Assembly: GCA_949294095.1 (NCBI GenBank)
Contig: CASFFZ010000010.1
Span: forward strand, 124,001-188,000
DNA: 64,000 nucleotides
Direction: 5' to 3'
Source: an uncultured bacterium
GTDB lineage: Bacteria; Elusimicrobiota; Elusimicrobia; Elusimicrobiales; Elusimicrobiaceae
Both the position numbers and the translations under genes were made by a program. The notes beneath the pieces were generated by a model that worked only from the letters and a program-made list of their open reading frames with translations, ran no database searches and was not told the DNA's origin. Shown here piece after piece: positions 41,945 to 50,812 of this stretch (position 1 is the stretch's first letter; every line of letters begins with the position of its first letter).

Positions 41945-42623
41945 AGTGCTGGATTTTCTCCCATACGGCTTCCACCACCTGCTGCAAATTCAGCGATGAG
42001 GTGTCAATTACAATAGCATCTTCGGCCGGCTTTAAAGGAGCCACCGCCCGGTGGGAATCGCGGTAATCGCGTTCCTCAATCAGTTTTAAAATCTTTTGAT
42101 AATCGGCCTGTTCGCCTGCTTCCTGCAGCTGTTTTACCCGGCGTTTGGCGCGCTCCTGCGCCGAAGCGTCCAAATAAAATTTCATCTCTGCATCGGGAAA
42201 CACGACCGTGCCCACGTCGCGCCCTTCCATCACTATGCCGCCGTCTTCACCCACATCGCGCATCTTTTCCGTCAGCACCCGGCGGGCTTCTCCATTGGTG
42301 GAAACGCGGCTGGCTACATTGCCTACTTCTTCCAAATGCAGTTTGGCGCCCAAGTATTCGCCGTCTACATACATCTTAAGCGAGGCATCCGGCTGGCGCG
42401 CAAACGTAAAATGCAACTGACGCGCGGCCTCCAGCACGGCGTCGTGATCTTCGGGCAGAATGTTTTTTTCAAACACTTTATAGGCCAGCGCACGGTACAT
42501 TTCGCCCGTGCTTAAAAAGCCATACCCTAATTTGGCGGCAATCGTTTTCCCGACGGTAGATTTCCCCGTTCCGGCGGTTCCGTCAATGGCAATTAACATC
42601 CCGTTTGTGCGCATATTATTCAT
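41934..42623 (-). CDS. cmk: Cytidylate kinase
   Basis: 229 residues from 42623; in-frame ATGs at 42614 and 42599 are also possible and the last gives the most typical N-terminus (MLIAIDGTAGTGKSTVGKT). It phosphorylates CMP and dCMP. Walker A GTAGTGKST, the CMP-binding insert with GRDVGTVVFPDAE, and RDYRDSHRAVAPLKPAEDA are diagnostic. Upstream it overlaps pilT by eight nt if the first start is used. Confidence 0.94.
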   Translation of the reverse strand: MNNMRTNGMLIAIDGTAGTGKSTVGKTIAAKLGYGFLSTGEMYRALAYKVFEKNILPEDHDAVLEAARQLHFTFARQPDASLKMYVDGEYLGAKLHLEEVGNVASRVSTNGEARRVLTEKMRDVGEDGGIVMEGRDVGTVVFPDAEMKFYLDASAQERAKRRVKQLQEAGEQADYQKILKLIEERDYRDSHRAVAPLKPAEDAIVIDTSSLNLQQVVEAVWEKIQHYAS

Positions 42624-43707
42624 TCACCACATCCAAGCTGCCCGTTACCCCGCGGATCGCCAACATAATGGCATCCGGGCTGGTAGCGGCGGACTGGGCC
42701 GTCTCCAAATCAATAAAGCCTTCTTTATAAAGACGGGCCAGCGACTGGTCAAACGTATTCATCCCATAGAATTCGCCGCCTTGCATCATCTTATACAAAT
42801 CGCTGGCTTTATTTTCTAAAATCAGTTTCCGCACCTGCGGCGTGGAAACCAAAATTTCCAACGCCGGGCGCATGCCGGGCTTAATAGTGGGCAACAGGCG
42901 CTGGCACACGATCCCGCGCACCAATTCGGAAAGCTGCAGCCGCACCTGCTCGTGCTGTTCCACCGGGAAAGCGTCCACCAAGCGGGCCAACGTCTGCGTA
43001 ACGTTTACCGTGTGCATCGTGCCCAACACCAACTGGCCGGTTTCGGCGGCGCTGATGGCGGCTTTCATTACTTCGCCGTCGCGCAGCTCGCCGATTAAAA
43101 TGACGTCCGGATCCTGACGCATGGCGGCGCGCAGCGCCCCCGTGTAGGAAGGAGTATCCACCCCCAGTTCCAACTGGCTGACGATGCAGCGGTTGTCCGT
43201 ATGCATAAATTCAATGGGGTCTTCAATCGTTAAAATGTGCCCCGGGCGGGTTTTGTTAATGTAATCAATCATCGCCGCCAGCGTAGACGTTTTGCCCGAG
43301 CCGGTCATCCCCGTAACCAAAATCAGCCCGCGGCGGTTTTCGGAGATTTTACGTAAAATATCGCCGGGCAAATGCAGTTCTTCAAACGAAGGGATTTTAA
43401 GCGGAATGTGGCGAATGGCCATGCAAATTTTGGACATTTGGCGAAACACGTTGAAGCGAAAGCGCCCGTAGGACTTGGCATCCAGCGAAAAATCCACCGT
43501 GCTGTATTGCTCAAAAATTTTCCGTTCCCGATCGCCCATGCAGGCATACGCCATTTTTTTGGCTTCGTCGTTGGAAACGAAACTGTCGTCAATGGGCTTA
43601 ATCTGCCCGTTTAAACGCACATACGCATTGGAGTTGCCGCGGATGTGCAGCCCGCTGGCTTTGTTGTCTACTACGGTTCGTAACAAACTTTGCAGTCCTA
43701 CCGCCAT
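42616..43707 (-). CDS. pilT: Type IV pilus retraction ATPase PilT
   Basis: 363 residues, the usual PilT length. PAS-like N-terminal domain, Walker A GMTGSGKT at 133-140, the Asp box, Walker B DVILIGELRD at 201-210 and the His box AETGQLVLGTMHT. PilT hexamers depolymerise pili for twitching and DNA uptake. It lies 12 nt behind ftsZ and overlaps cmk, an unexpected place for a pilus gene; the pilin genes of this window are elsewhere. No pilB, pilC, pilD or secretin is in view. Confidence 0.95.
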   Translation of the reverse strand: MAVGLQSLLRTVVDNKASGLHIRGNSNAYVRLNGQIKPIDDSFVSNDEAKKMAYACMGDRERKIFEQYSTVDFSLDAKSYGRFRFNVFRQMSKICMAIRHIPLKIPSFEELHLPGDILRKISENRRGLILVTGMTGSGKTSTLAAMIDYINKTRPGHILTIEDPIEFMHTDNRCIVSQLELGVDTPSYTGALRAAMRQDPDVILIGELRDGEVMKAAISAAETGQLVLGTMHTVNVTQTLARLVDAFPVEQHEQVRLQLSELVRGIVCQRLLPTIKPGMRPALEILVSTPQVRKLILENKASDLYKMMQGGEFYGMNTFDQSLARLYKEGFIDLETAQSAATSPDAIMLAIRGVTGSLDVVNE

Positions 43708-43719
43708 ATTCTTCTCCTC

Positions 43720-44874
43720 TTACGACCGGTTTTTTTTGCGGCGCAAATACGCCGGGATAAGCATTGCGTCCTCGGCATCCGTTTGTTTGGGCTCGTGGAA
43801 CGACGCAAACACTTCCTGTACCGACGGTTTTTTGATGGATGCGCTGCCCGTCATTTCCGCCGGCAGCGGCCGGCGGGCGCTGAACATATTGGCTTTTTCG
43901 GCGCTAAAGCCGGTGGCAATGACCGTTACTTTAAACATTCCGTTTAAAGACGAATCATACGAATATCCAAACATAATAATGGAATCGTTGCTGGCGTATT
44001 GGCGGATCAGGTTCATTACCTCGCCCTGCTCCAAAAGCGTCAGGTTCTCTTCCGCCGAGAAATGCACGATAAATCCTTTTGCGCCGCGGATGTCGGCATT
44101 TTCCAAAAGCGGCGAAGAAATGGCCTTTTTGACCGCCTGCAGATGGCGGCCCGGCCCGCTGGCTTCCCCAATGCCGATAAGCGATTTATGCGAATGGCAC
44201 ATTACTTTGCGCACGTCGTTAAAATCGATATTCACTTCCCCCGGCTGGGTAATAACTTCGGAAATGCCTTTCACGGCCTGCAGCAGCACCTCATCCACCA
44301 TTTTAAACGCGTCTTTGGAAGAGGTTTCCGGGTCTATGTTGGCAAAGAGTTTTTCGTTGGGCACGATGATCATGGAATCCACATACTTTTGCATTTCCTT
44401 GATGCCTTCGTCGGCCTGTTTTTCGCGCACGTATCCTTCAAAATTAAACGGACGGGTTACTACGCCGATTACCAGCAAATCGTCGCCGTACAAATCTTTC
44501 GCCAGCTTGGCCAAATACGGGGCCACCCCCGTTCCTGTGCCGCCGCCCATCCCGGCCGTGATAAATAATAAATCGCATTGGCCGATGATCAGCTTTAACT
44601 TCTCGGCCGATTCTTCCGCCGCTTTTTTGCCTTTTTCGGGGTCTCCGCCCACGCCCAGCCCTTTGGTAATTTTTTCGCCCACCTGCACCAAATACGGCGC
44701 GCGGTTGCGGCGCAAGTCCTGCGCGTCGGTATTGACGGCGATAAAATCCACATCTTTCAGGCCGGAGCTGACCATGTGGTTGATGGCATTTCCGCCGCCG
44801 CCGCCCACACCGATTACTTTAATTTTGGCTTTCTTGGTTTCAAACAAGTCCGCCGGCATAAATAAATCTTTCAT
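43720..44874 (-). CDS. ftsZ: Cell division GTPase FtsZ
   Basis: 384 residues. Tubulin signature GGGTGTG at 110-116, DVDFIAVNTDAQ at 42-53, the T7-loop VNIDFNDVRKVM and IGIGEASGPGR. The C-terminal conserved peptide is present as LIPAYLRRKK near the end, the docking site for FtsA. It polymerises into the Z ring. Third gene of ftsQ-ftsA-ftsZ. Confidence 0.97.
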   Translation of the reverse strand: MKDLFMPADLFETKKAKIKVIGVGGGGGNAINHMVSSGLKDVDFIAVNTDAQDLRRNRAPYLVQVGEKITKGLGVGGDPEKGKKAAEESAEKLKLIIGQCDLLFITAGMGGGTGTGVAPYLAKLAKDLYGDDLLVIGVVTRPFNFEGYVREKQADEGIKEMQKYVDSMIIVPNEKLFANIDPETSSKDAFKMVDEVLLQAVKGISEVITQPGEVNIDFNDVRKVMCHSHKSLIGIGEASGPGRHLQAVKKAISSPLLENADIRGAKGFIVHFSAEENLTLLEQGEVMNLIRQYASNDSIIMFGYSYDSSLNGMFKVTVIATGFSAEKANMFSARRPLPAEMTGSASIKKPSVQEVFASFHEPKQTDAEDAMLIPAYLRRKKNRS

Positions 44875-44882
44875 ACGTTTCC

Positions 44883-46133
44883 TCAGCCGCCAAAAATATC
44901 CACGCCTTTAAACAACTTGCCCAGCTTGCCGAAAAAGGAACCGCCTTTTTCGTAAGAACCGCCGGAATATTCATCGTAACCGGAATTGTCCGACGCGTAG
45001 ATAGCCAGCGCCATAGCGGTGCTGTAGAGCGGATTAAAAAATTCATCGTCGCTGGTAATTAAGTCGCGCTGCACCACTCCGCGGCGCGCTTCTTTTAACC
45101 CCAGAATGTTTACGCAGTGTTCCGTAATGCCCGGCATCAGCGAACCGCCGCCGGTTACCACGCCCACCACCGGCAATTTTTTATAGCCGGAATTTTCCAC
45201 GCACAAGGCCACCTGTTCAATTAATTCTTCCACGCGGGGCTGGATAATGTCCAACACGAAGCTTTTTTTGATGTTGTGCGTGCTGCGCCCGTCCAAAGAC
45301 GGAACGGGGATTTCCCCTTCTTCATCTAAAAAGGTAGGAAAGGATACGCCGTATTTTTCTTTAATTTCTTTGGCGTTTTGGCGGCTGGTGTGCAGCAGGC
45401 GGGAAAGGTCGCTTGTAATCAAATCGCAGCCGTAGGGGATATCGCGGGAGAACTTTAAAATGCCGTCGATGTAAATACCGACGGACATCGTTTCTCCGCC
45501 CAAATCCAAAATCAGCGCGCCGATTTCTTTTTCTTCCTGCGTCAGCACGGTGTCGGCCAGCGGCACCAGGCTGTAAAACGTGCCGTCAATCTTATACCCC
45601 GGGCGCTGGATGGCTTTTGCCAAATTGTTCAGGTGCGTGGAAGACCCGGTGGTAATGTGTACGTCCACCTCTAACAAAGACCCTTCCATCCCCTCCGGAT
45701 TGGTAATGCCTTTTTGCTTATCAATGGCATAGCCCTGCGGAATGACGTTGATGATTTCGTTGTCGTTTTTAATCGGCATGGCTTTGGCGTTTTCAATCGC
45801 CAAATCCATATCCGCCTGGGTAATTTCTTTATCCATGCGGGAAATGTTATACGTGCCGTGGTTGGAAAAAGATTCCAAATGCGCCCCGCGCACGCCCACA
45901 AACAGGTTGCCGATTTCTTGGTTGCATTCGCGTTCAATGCTGCCTAAAATATGCGTTACGGCGGCGGAGGTTTCACGGATATCCGACACCATCCCCCCCC
46001 GCAGGCCTTTGCACGGAACGCTGCGCCCCGCCAAGACCTTCAGTGTATTTGTTTCAAAATCGTGTGCCGCGGCAATACAGGTCAGCTTGCCGCTGCCGAC
46101 ATCCAAGCCGGCGATGATATTTGTTTTAGCCAT
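44883..46133 (-). CDS. ftsA: Cell division protein FtsA
   Basis: 416 residues from the ATG at 46133, preceded by AGGTGG. Actin-like fold: phosphate 1 AGLDVGSGKLT, the SHS2 1C subdomain after about residue 85, phosphate 2 LILDLGGETMSV, and the adenosine motif VVTGGGSLMPG. The C-terminus ends with an amphipathic helix, FFGKLGKLFKGVDIFGG, the membrane anchor. It tethers FtsZ to the membrane. Confidence 0.95.
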   Translation of the reverse strand: MAKTNIIAGLDVGSGKLTCIAAAHDFETNTLKVLAGRSVPCKGLRGGMVSDIRETSAAVTHILGSIERECNQEIGNLFVGVRGAHLESFSNHGTYNISRMDKEITQADMDLAIENAKAMPIKNDNEIINVIPQGYAIDKQKGITNPEGMEGSLLEVDVHITTGSSTHLNNLAKAIQRPGYKIDGTFYSLVPLADTVLTQEEKEIGALILDLGGETMSVGIYIDGILKFSRDIPYGCDLITSDLSRLLHTSRQNAKEIKEKYGVSFPTFLDEEGEIPVPSLDGRSTHNIKKSFVLDIIQPRVEELIEQVALCVENSGYKKLPVVGVVTGGGSLMPGITEHCVNILGLKEARRGVVQRDLITSDDEFFNPLYSTAMALAIYASDNSGYDEYSGGSYEKGGSFFGKLGKLFKGVDIFGG

Positions 46134-46174
46134 AAGAACCACCTAAAAAATATACCTATCTTCTATTATAAAAC

Positions 46175-46996
46175 TTAATGGGACGTCTGTGTTAAAAAAA
46201 CTTTTCCGTACTTAAAAAAATGAAAATCCAAGCTTTTCAGCTCGCCGTAATGCTGGCGGGAATAGGCCAAAATTTGGGCCGCGGCGGCGGCCTTGCGCTT
46301 GAGCTGCACGGCCGGGCCGAAATCAATCACGCAGCCGTCGGGCATATGCATTTTGACGGTATTGTTTTTTAAATCCATTTGCAAAAAAGCAAAGTCCAAC
46401 TCGTTGTTTAATTTTAAGGTGCTTTCCACCAAATCAATAAACTCGGGACTTAGCTTTTCGGGCACCGGGCCGGAAAGCTCCACAAACGGCACCGGCTCCA
46501 ACAAATTGGGGTTGGGGTCGGCATACACGGTGCTGTCTTCGTCTATATAGCGGATGGTGTCGTCCGGCAGGACGAACTTGGCAATCGGCTCGCGGTGAAC
46601 GGCCGAAACGCTCAGCTTACCGCTTAAAAGCCCGCGGCTGACCGATACCCCTTTGAGCATAGGGTAGCGTTTGACGATGGCCTCGCGCAAGGCGGCGGCG
46701 TCTTTTACGGAAAAGGGCTTCCCCTCGTAGGGGGCTGCCAAAGCGGAAATTTCTTTATTGATTTGCCCCGTAACGCCCGTTACGGAAATGGTTTTGGCGT
46801 GCCAGTCGGTAATTTGGGAATTGACCAGCATCCGGTAGCCTTTGGAGAGCGCCAGCCAGCCGCCGCAGCCGACGACCAGCAAGAGCACCGCTAGCAAAAA
46901 AAATCTAAAAAAAAAGGATGACCCCTGCCGGCGAACCACGCGTTTCTTTTTTCCTAAAGACGACGCCGAAGGCCGGTAATAGTCATACTTTTTCAT
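46175..46996 (-). CDS. ftsQ: Cell division protein FtsQ/DivIB
   Basis: 273 residues from the ATG at 46996. A basic cytoplasmic tail (KKKRVVRRQG), one transmembrane helix (about residues 28-50, FFFRFFLLAVLLLVVGCGGW), a POTRA domain starting near TISVTGVTGQINKEIS, and the FtsQ beta-domain with REPIAKF and DEDSTVYAD. It links early and late divisome proteins. First gene of the division cluster, directly behind tRNA-Leu. Confidence 0.88.
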   Translation of the reverse strand: MKKYDYYRPSASSLGKKKRVVRRQGSSFFFRFFLLAVLLLVVGCGGWLALSKGYRMLVNSQITDWHAKTISVTGVTGQINKEISALAAPYEGKPFSVKDAAALREAIVKRYPMLKGVSVSRGLLSGKLSVSAVHREPIAKFVLPDDTIRYIDEDSTVYADPNPNLLEPVPFVELSGPVPEKLSPEFIDLVESTLKLNNELDFAFLQMDLKNNTVKMHMPDGCVIDFGPAVQLKRKAAAAAQILAYSRQHYGELKSLDFHFFKYGKVFLTQTSH

Positions 46997-47018
46997 AGTC
47001 ACCAACACAAATTAAAAA

Positions 47019-47102
47019 TGGGCGGAAAGGGAGTTGAACCCTTAAGGACTTTCGTCCATACGGTCCTGAGCCGTACGCGTCTGCCAATTCCGCCACCCGC
47101 CC
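47019..47102 (-). tRNA. tRNA-Leu (anticodon CAG)
   Basis: 84-nt class II tRNA. Acceptor GGGCGGG/TCCGCCC, D arm TGGCGGAATTGGCAGACGC, anticodon arm TACGG-CTCAGGA-CCGTA (anticodon CAG), long variable arm GGAC-gaaa-GTCC, T arm AAGGG-TTCAACT-CCCTT. Discriminator A; CCA not encoded. Confidence 0.95.
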
Positions 47103-47214
47103 AAGTAAATATATTTTAGAAAATTGTAATAAAAAAATCCAGTTTTTTATTTTTGTATAGGGAAAAATGCCGTCTAAGCCTTTGTATTTTTTCTTCAAAA
47201 CAAGCCAAACCCGT

Positions 47215-47685
47215 TTAAAAACGGATGTTATTTTTAAAATGTTGTTCCATTTCGCGGTTCAAGTCGCGTTTTTTTAAAGACTCCCGTTTATCAAACAAGT
47301 GTTTCCCTTTGGCCACGCCCAGTTTCAGCTTCGCCCAGCCGTTTTTGAAATACACTTCCACCGGAACCAGCGAATACCCTTTCAGCTCGGCCTTGGCGCC
47401 CAGTTTGCGGATTTCTTTTTTGTTCAGCAGCAGCCGCCGCACGCGTGTAGGGTCGGGCTCGGTAAGGGAATTAAACTTATACGGCTTTACGTGCATATTA
47501 TACACGCGCGCCTGCCCGTTTTCCACCCGCACAAAGCTGCCGTCCAGACTCAGCTCTTTTTGGCGGATGGATTTCACTTCCGCTCCCAGCAGTTCCAGGC
47601 CGGCTTCATACGTATCTTCTATAAAATAATCGTGGTACGCCTTGCGGTTTGTGCAAACGACCAAAACGGACTCTTTTTTCGGCAT
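47215..47685 (-). CDS. smpB: SsrA-binding protein SmpB
   Basis: 156 residues from the ATG at 47685. It binds tmRNA for trans-translation. Conserved blocks: NRKAYHDYFIEDTYEAGLEL, GAEVKSIRQKELSLDGSFV, NMHVKPYKF, KLKLGVAKGKHLFDKRESLK and the basic tail. TGC-TATCAT ends six nt before the ATG with no Shine-Dalgarno, a leaderless pattern mirrored by hydG, which diverges from it. No tmRNA gene was found beside it. Confidence 0.95.
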   Translation of the reverse strand: MPKKESVLVVCTNRKAYHDYFIEDTYEAGLELLGAEVKSIRQKELSLDGSFVRVENGQARVYNMHVKPYKFNSLTEPDPTRVRRLLLNKKEIRKLGAKAELKGYSLVPVEVYFKNGWAKLKLGVAKGKHLFDKRESLKKRDLNREMEQHFKNNIRF

Positions 47686-47759
47686 ATTTATATGATAGCA
47701 AATTGCGCGCCGCCCCCGCCAAAGCCGCATGTTTGAGCCAAAAGTGCTATGATATAAGT

Positions 47760-49142
47760 ATGATTATTGATGACGAAAAACTGCAACGAACTTTGGAAAA
47801 AGCCAAGTCCCACTCGGACTCCGAAGTGACGGAAATTTTAAAAAAAGCCCGTGAGTTAAAAGGCATTTCACTGGAAGAAGCGGCTGTCTTGTTAAACCTC
47901 ACCGATAAAAAACTGTTAAACGACCTTTTTAATACGGCCAAATACGTTAAAGAAGCCATTTACGGCAACCGCATCGTGCTGTTTGCGCCGCTGTATATTT
48001 CCAACATTTGCACTAACGAGTGCATTTATTGTGCGTTCCGCCGCTCCAACACCCATTTAAAACGCCACGCCAGCACGCAGGACGAAATCCGACAGGAAGT
48101 AACCGCCCTGTTGCAGCAAGGCCATAAACGCATTTTGATGGTCGCCGGCGAAGCGTACCCCGGCGGCGGGCTGCAATACGTGTACGACAGTATCAAAACC
48201 ATTTACGACACCCGCTGGAACGGGCAGAACATCCGCCGCGTAAATGTGAACATCGCCCCGCTGACGGAACCCGAATTTGAAGAACTCAAAAAATGCAACA
48301 TCGGCACCTATCAGCTGTTTCAGGAAACCTACCACAAAGAAACCTACGCCAAGCTGCATATTGCCGGCGCCAAGAAAGACTATCAGTTCCGCCTGGACGC
48401 CATGGACCGCGCCCTCCAAGCCGGCATCAACGATGTGGGCATCGGGCCGCTGTTGGGCCTGTACGACCACAAATACGAAATTTTGGCCACCTTGGAACAT
48501 TCCTGGTATCTGGACAAGACCTACGGCGTAGGCCCGCACACCATTTCCATTCCGCGCATTGAACCGGCGGAAGGGTCGGACTTCAGCCAACACCCCAACG
48601 ACGTGCTGACCGATGACGACTTTAAAAAATGCGTGGCCGTCCTGCGTTTGGCGGTGCCGTACACGGGCATTATTTTAAGCACGCGCGAATCGCCCGCCAT
48701 GAGAAACGCCTGCTTGGAGTTGGGCGTCTCGCAAATTTCGGCCGCGTCCCGCGTGAACCCGGGCGGCTACTCGTACGACAAGCAAAACGGCAGCCAGTTT
48801 ACGCTGACCGATGACCGCTCCCTGGCCGAAGTGATAGACGCCGTGGTGGACGCCAAGCATATGCCGTCCTTCTGCACGGGCTGCTACCGCTTGGGCCGCG
48901 TAGGCAAAGATTTTATGGATATGGCCAAACCGGGCCTTATCAAAACCCACTGCCTGCCCAACGCCATGTTTACGTTTGCCGAATACTTGGAAGACTTTGC
49001 CCCCGCGCCTTTAAAAGCCAAGGGCTACGCGCTGATTGACAGCACCGCCAAAGACGCCTTCCCGCAGGATTCGCCTATCCATAAAATGATAGAGGACAAT
49101 CTCAAAGCCATTAAAGAAGGCAAACGGGACTTGTACTTTTAA
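47760..49142 (+). CDS. hydG: [FeFe]-hydrogenase maturase HydG (radical SAM tyrosine lyase)
   Basis: 460 residues from the ATG at 47760; TGC-TATGAT ends six nt before it. The radical-SAM cluster ligands are Cys84, Cys88 and Cys91 (CTNECIYC). The C-terminal auxiliary cluster ligands are CTGC and a Cys 22 residues on (372, 375, 398). This CX2CX22C tail separates HydG from ThiH. It cleaves tyrosine to make the CO and cyanide ligands of the H-cluster. HydF is encoded at 56040-57218; HydE and the hydrogenase itself are outside the window. Indicates fermentative H2 metabolism. Confidence 0.96.
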   Translation: MIIDDEKLQRTLEKAKSHSDSEVTEILKKARELKGISLEEAAVLLNLTDKKLLNDLFNTAKYVKEAIYGNRIVLFAPLYISNICTNECIYCAFRRSNTHLKRHASTQDEIRQEVTALLQQGHKRILMVAGEAYPGGGLQYVYDSIKTIYDTRWNGQNIRRVNVNIAPLTEPEFEELKKCNIGTYQLFQETYHKETYAKLHIAGAKKDYQFRLDAMDRALQAGINDVGIGPLLGLYDHKYEILATLEHSWYLDKTYGVGPHTISIPRIEPAEGSDFSQHPNDVLTDDDFKKCVAVLRLAVPYTGIILSTRESPAMRNACLELGVSQISAASRVNPGGYSYDKQNGSQFTLTDDRSLAEVIDAVVDAKHMPSFCTGCYRLGRVGKDFMDMAKPGLIKTHCLPNAMFTFAEYLEDFAPAPLKAKGYALIDSTAKDAFPQDSPIHKMIEDNLKAIKEGKRDLYF

Positions 49143-49161
49143 GCAAACGCTTTTGCTTGCG

Positions 49162-49188
49162 CCCGGCGCCTAAACGCGCCGGGTTTTT
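49162..49188 (+). terminator. Terminator of hydG
   Basis: CCCGGCGC-ctaaac-GCGCCGGGTTTTTT. Confidence 0.9.
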
Positions 49189-49341
49189 TATGTTAAAGCG
49201 CTCTTATATGCACAAGCCCGCTTTGCAAGCGCCCGCGGGGGTTTGTCAGGCACCCGCAGCCGGATGAGCCCATAGCTTGTTTCGTCCGGTTGTCTAAACC
49301 ATCTTACATGCCGGGGAAGCGTCTTGCGGTTATTTCCCCAT

Positions 49342-49370
49342 AAAAAAACCCCGCCCGAAGGCGGGGTTTT
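49342..49370 (-). terminator. Terminator of the porin gene
   Basis: AAAACCCCGCC-cgaa-GGCGGGGTTTT, 18 nt beyond the stop of the leftward gene. The 150 nt between this and the hydG terminator hold nothing I recognise. Confidence 0.87.
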
Positions 49371-49387
49371 ATCTGCGTTAAAACAGA

Positions 49388-50533
49388 TTAGAACTTCACG
49401 TTCACGCCAGCTTGATAGACGGTAGCGTCGGATCTGTCAAAGTCCGCTCTGGACAGTTTGGCATAACCGATACCGGCAAACAAGCCCACGTTTTCGTTGT
49501 GCTGATAGGTGGCGGTCAAGTCCGCTTCCAGCGTGGCCGCATGCTGAGCCGTTCTATCCTGGAAGGCAAAGCCGTCCACGGCAAACGTCCATTTATCCCA
49601 GTTGTAGTCCAAACCGACGTTGAAAATGCGGGATTCGGCCAACACATCCGTCAGGTCATTTCCAAAGAAGGTTTTGCCATAGACTAAACCCGGGGCATAA
49701 GCGCCGTATTCAGATACCGCACCTTTCTGGTAGATGAAGGCGGCTCTGGGGGTAAAGGCGTCCATGTTCAACGAACCGTCCACTTTTACCAAGTAGGCAT
49801 TGTCGTGGGATTCTTTGATCAAGCGGTCGCCGCTGTGGGCGCGGGCATATTCCACGCTCAAGGCACCGGCTTCCGGCATCATGGACAATTTGGCCCCGTA
49901 GAACCCTTGGAATTCGTCATTCCACACATTGTTTTTGTACGTATAGCCGTACACTTGGGCTTTGATCGTGTCCGTCAGGTTCATGCGGAAATCCGCACCG
50001 TAGAAGTCCGCTTCTCTGGCGGTTTCCAGAGAATTTTGCGTTTTACCGGCAATCAAGGTCAAGGCCTTAACATCGTCGGCATAGGTCAGTTTGGCGGCGT
50101 CCAACGAGGTGACCGGGCTGGACAACGCAGCCATATAACCATGGCGCGGGCCAAAATACAACAAGGCACTGTCTTCATCGCCGTAGAATTGGCGGCCCAG
50201 CGTCAATTCAAAGCGATCCATCAAGTTGGACAAAACCATATTGGCTTCCGCCAAATAAATCTGGTTTTGATAGGTGTTCAGGTCTTTACCTTCAGAGGCA
50301 CCATCCCAAGCCGTGTTGTACACGAATTGGACGTTGGCTCTCACGTCTTCGGTCAGTTCGGCAGACAAGCCGGCCATCACGCGGGAAGCCGCGCCGTTGG
50401 CATCGCTCATTTGCACATTATTGTTTGCACCAATGACTTCAATTTCACCGATGGCATCTACATTATCTACGATAGCGGCGTTAATAGGCCAGGCCATCGT
50501 CATGGCTAAAAGTAAGCCCAGTAGTTTTTTCAT
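49388..50533 (-). CDS. Porin-like outer-membrane beta-barrel protein
   Basis: 381 residues. Signal peptide MKKLLGLLLAMTMAWPINA, then about 16 amphipathic strands separated by turns and loops (LMDRFELTLGRQFYGDE, IKAQVYGYTYKNNVW, NVGLFAGIGYAKL), and the C-terminal Phe in AGVNVKF required for barrel insertion. The pattern fits a general or substrate-selective porin; no narrower family recognised. ACAGGAGGATG gives a very strong ribosome site, and codon use looks like that of an abundant protein. The 280-nt upstream region carries a divergent promoter and a possible small RNA. Confidence 0.87.
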   Translation of the reverse strand: MKKLLGLLLAMTMAWPINAAIVDNVDAIGEIEVIGANNNVQMSDANGAASRVMAGLSAELTEDVRANVQFVYNTAWDGASEGKDLNTYQNQIYLAEANMVLSNLMDRFELTLGRQFYGDEDSALLYFGPRHGYMAALSSPVTSLDAAKLTYADDVKALTLIAGKTQNSLETAREADFYGADFRMNLTDTIKAQVYGYTYKNNVWNDEFQGFYGAKLSMMPEAGALSVEYARAHSGDRLIKESHDNAYLVKVDGSLNMDAFTPRAAFIYQKGAVSEYGAYAPGLVYGKTFFGNDLTDVLAESRIFNVGLDYNWDKWTFAVDGFAFQDRTAQHAATLEADLTATYQHNENVGLFAGIGYAKLSRADFDRSDATVYQAGVNVKF

Positions 50534-50660
50534 CTAGTTACATCCTCCTGTGTAATTTTTAAACTACCCTACCCTTGTATTGAAACTTTTTAAATTCCGC
50601 TTGGCAAGAGCAAAACAAATTTGGGCTTGACAGTTTGTTTTAGAACTGGTATTCTATCTC

Positions 50661-50799
50661 CCCTTTTTAATTGAATACTTTTTTAAAAAGGCAAAAATTT
50701 GTTTTTTACCGTCTGAAAATAGAATTTTGTTTTACCTAACTGTATGCACTGTTTTTTGTTGACCGAAAAAAATCCCGCGTTTTCCACGCGGGATTTTTT
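50661..50799 (+). ncRNA. Possible small RNA between the porin and PPC-domain genes
   Basis: A near-consensus plus-strand promoter, TTGACA-N17-TATTCT with TGG before the -10 (50627-50655), has no gene downstream on that strand. About 140 nt on is a terminator, AATCCCGCG-ttttcca-CGCGGGATT with a T run (50766-50799). Between them are CCTTTTT...AAAAAGG (a hairpin) and AT-rich sequence without a convincing frame. The hairpin also serves the convergent PPC-domain gene. Existence of the RNA is inferred from promoter and terminator only. Confidence 0.45.
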
Positions 50800-50812
50800 A
50801 ATTAGTTTCGCG

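Noticed and set aside
43475-44911. 478-codon open frame on the plus strand
   Set aside because: It is antisense to pilT/ftsZ, whose products are unmistakable; the reading is Ser/Pro/Thr-rich with no ribosome site, typical of the mirror frame of a GC-biased gene.
50708-50718. Neisseria-type DNA uptake sequence (ACCGTCTGAA resembles GCCGTCTGAA)
   Set aside because: Only two copies noticed in 64 kb; uptake sequences are far denser. Kept only as an 18-bp repeat.
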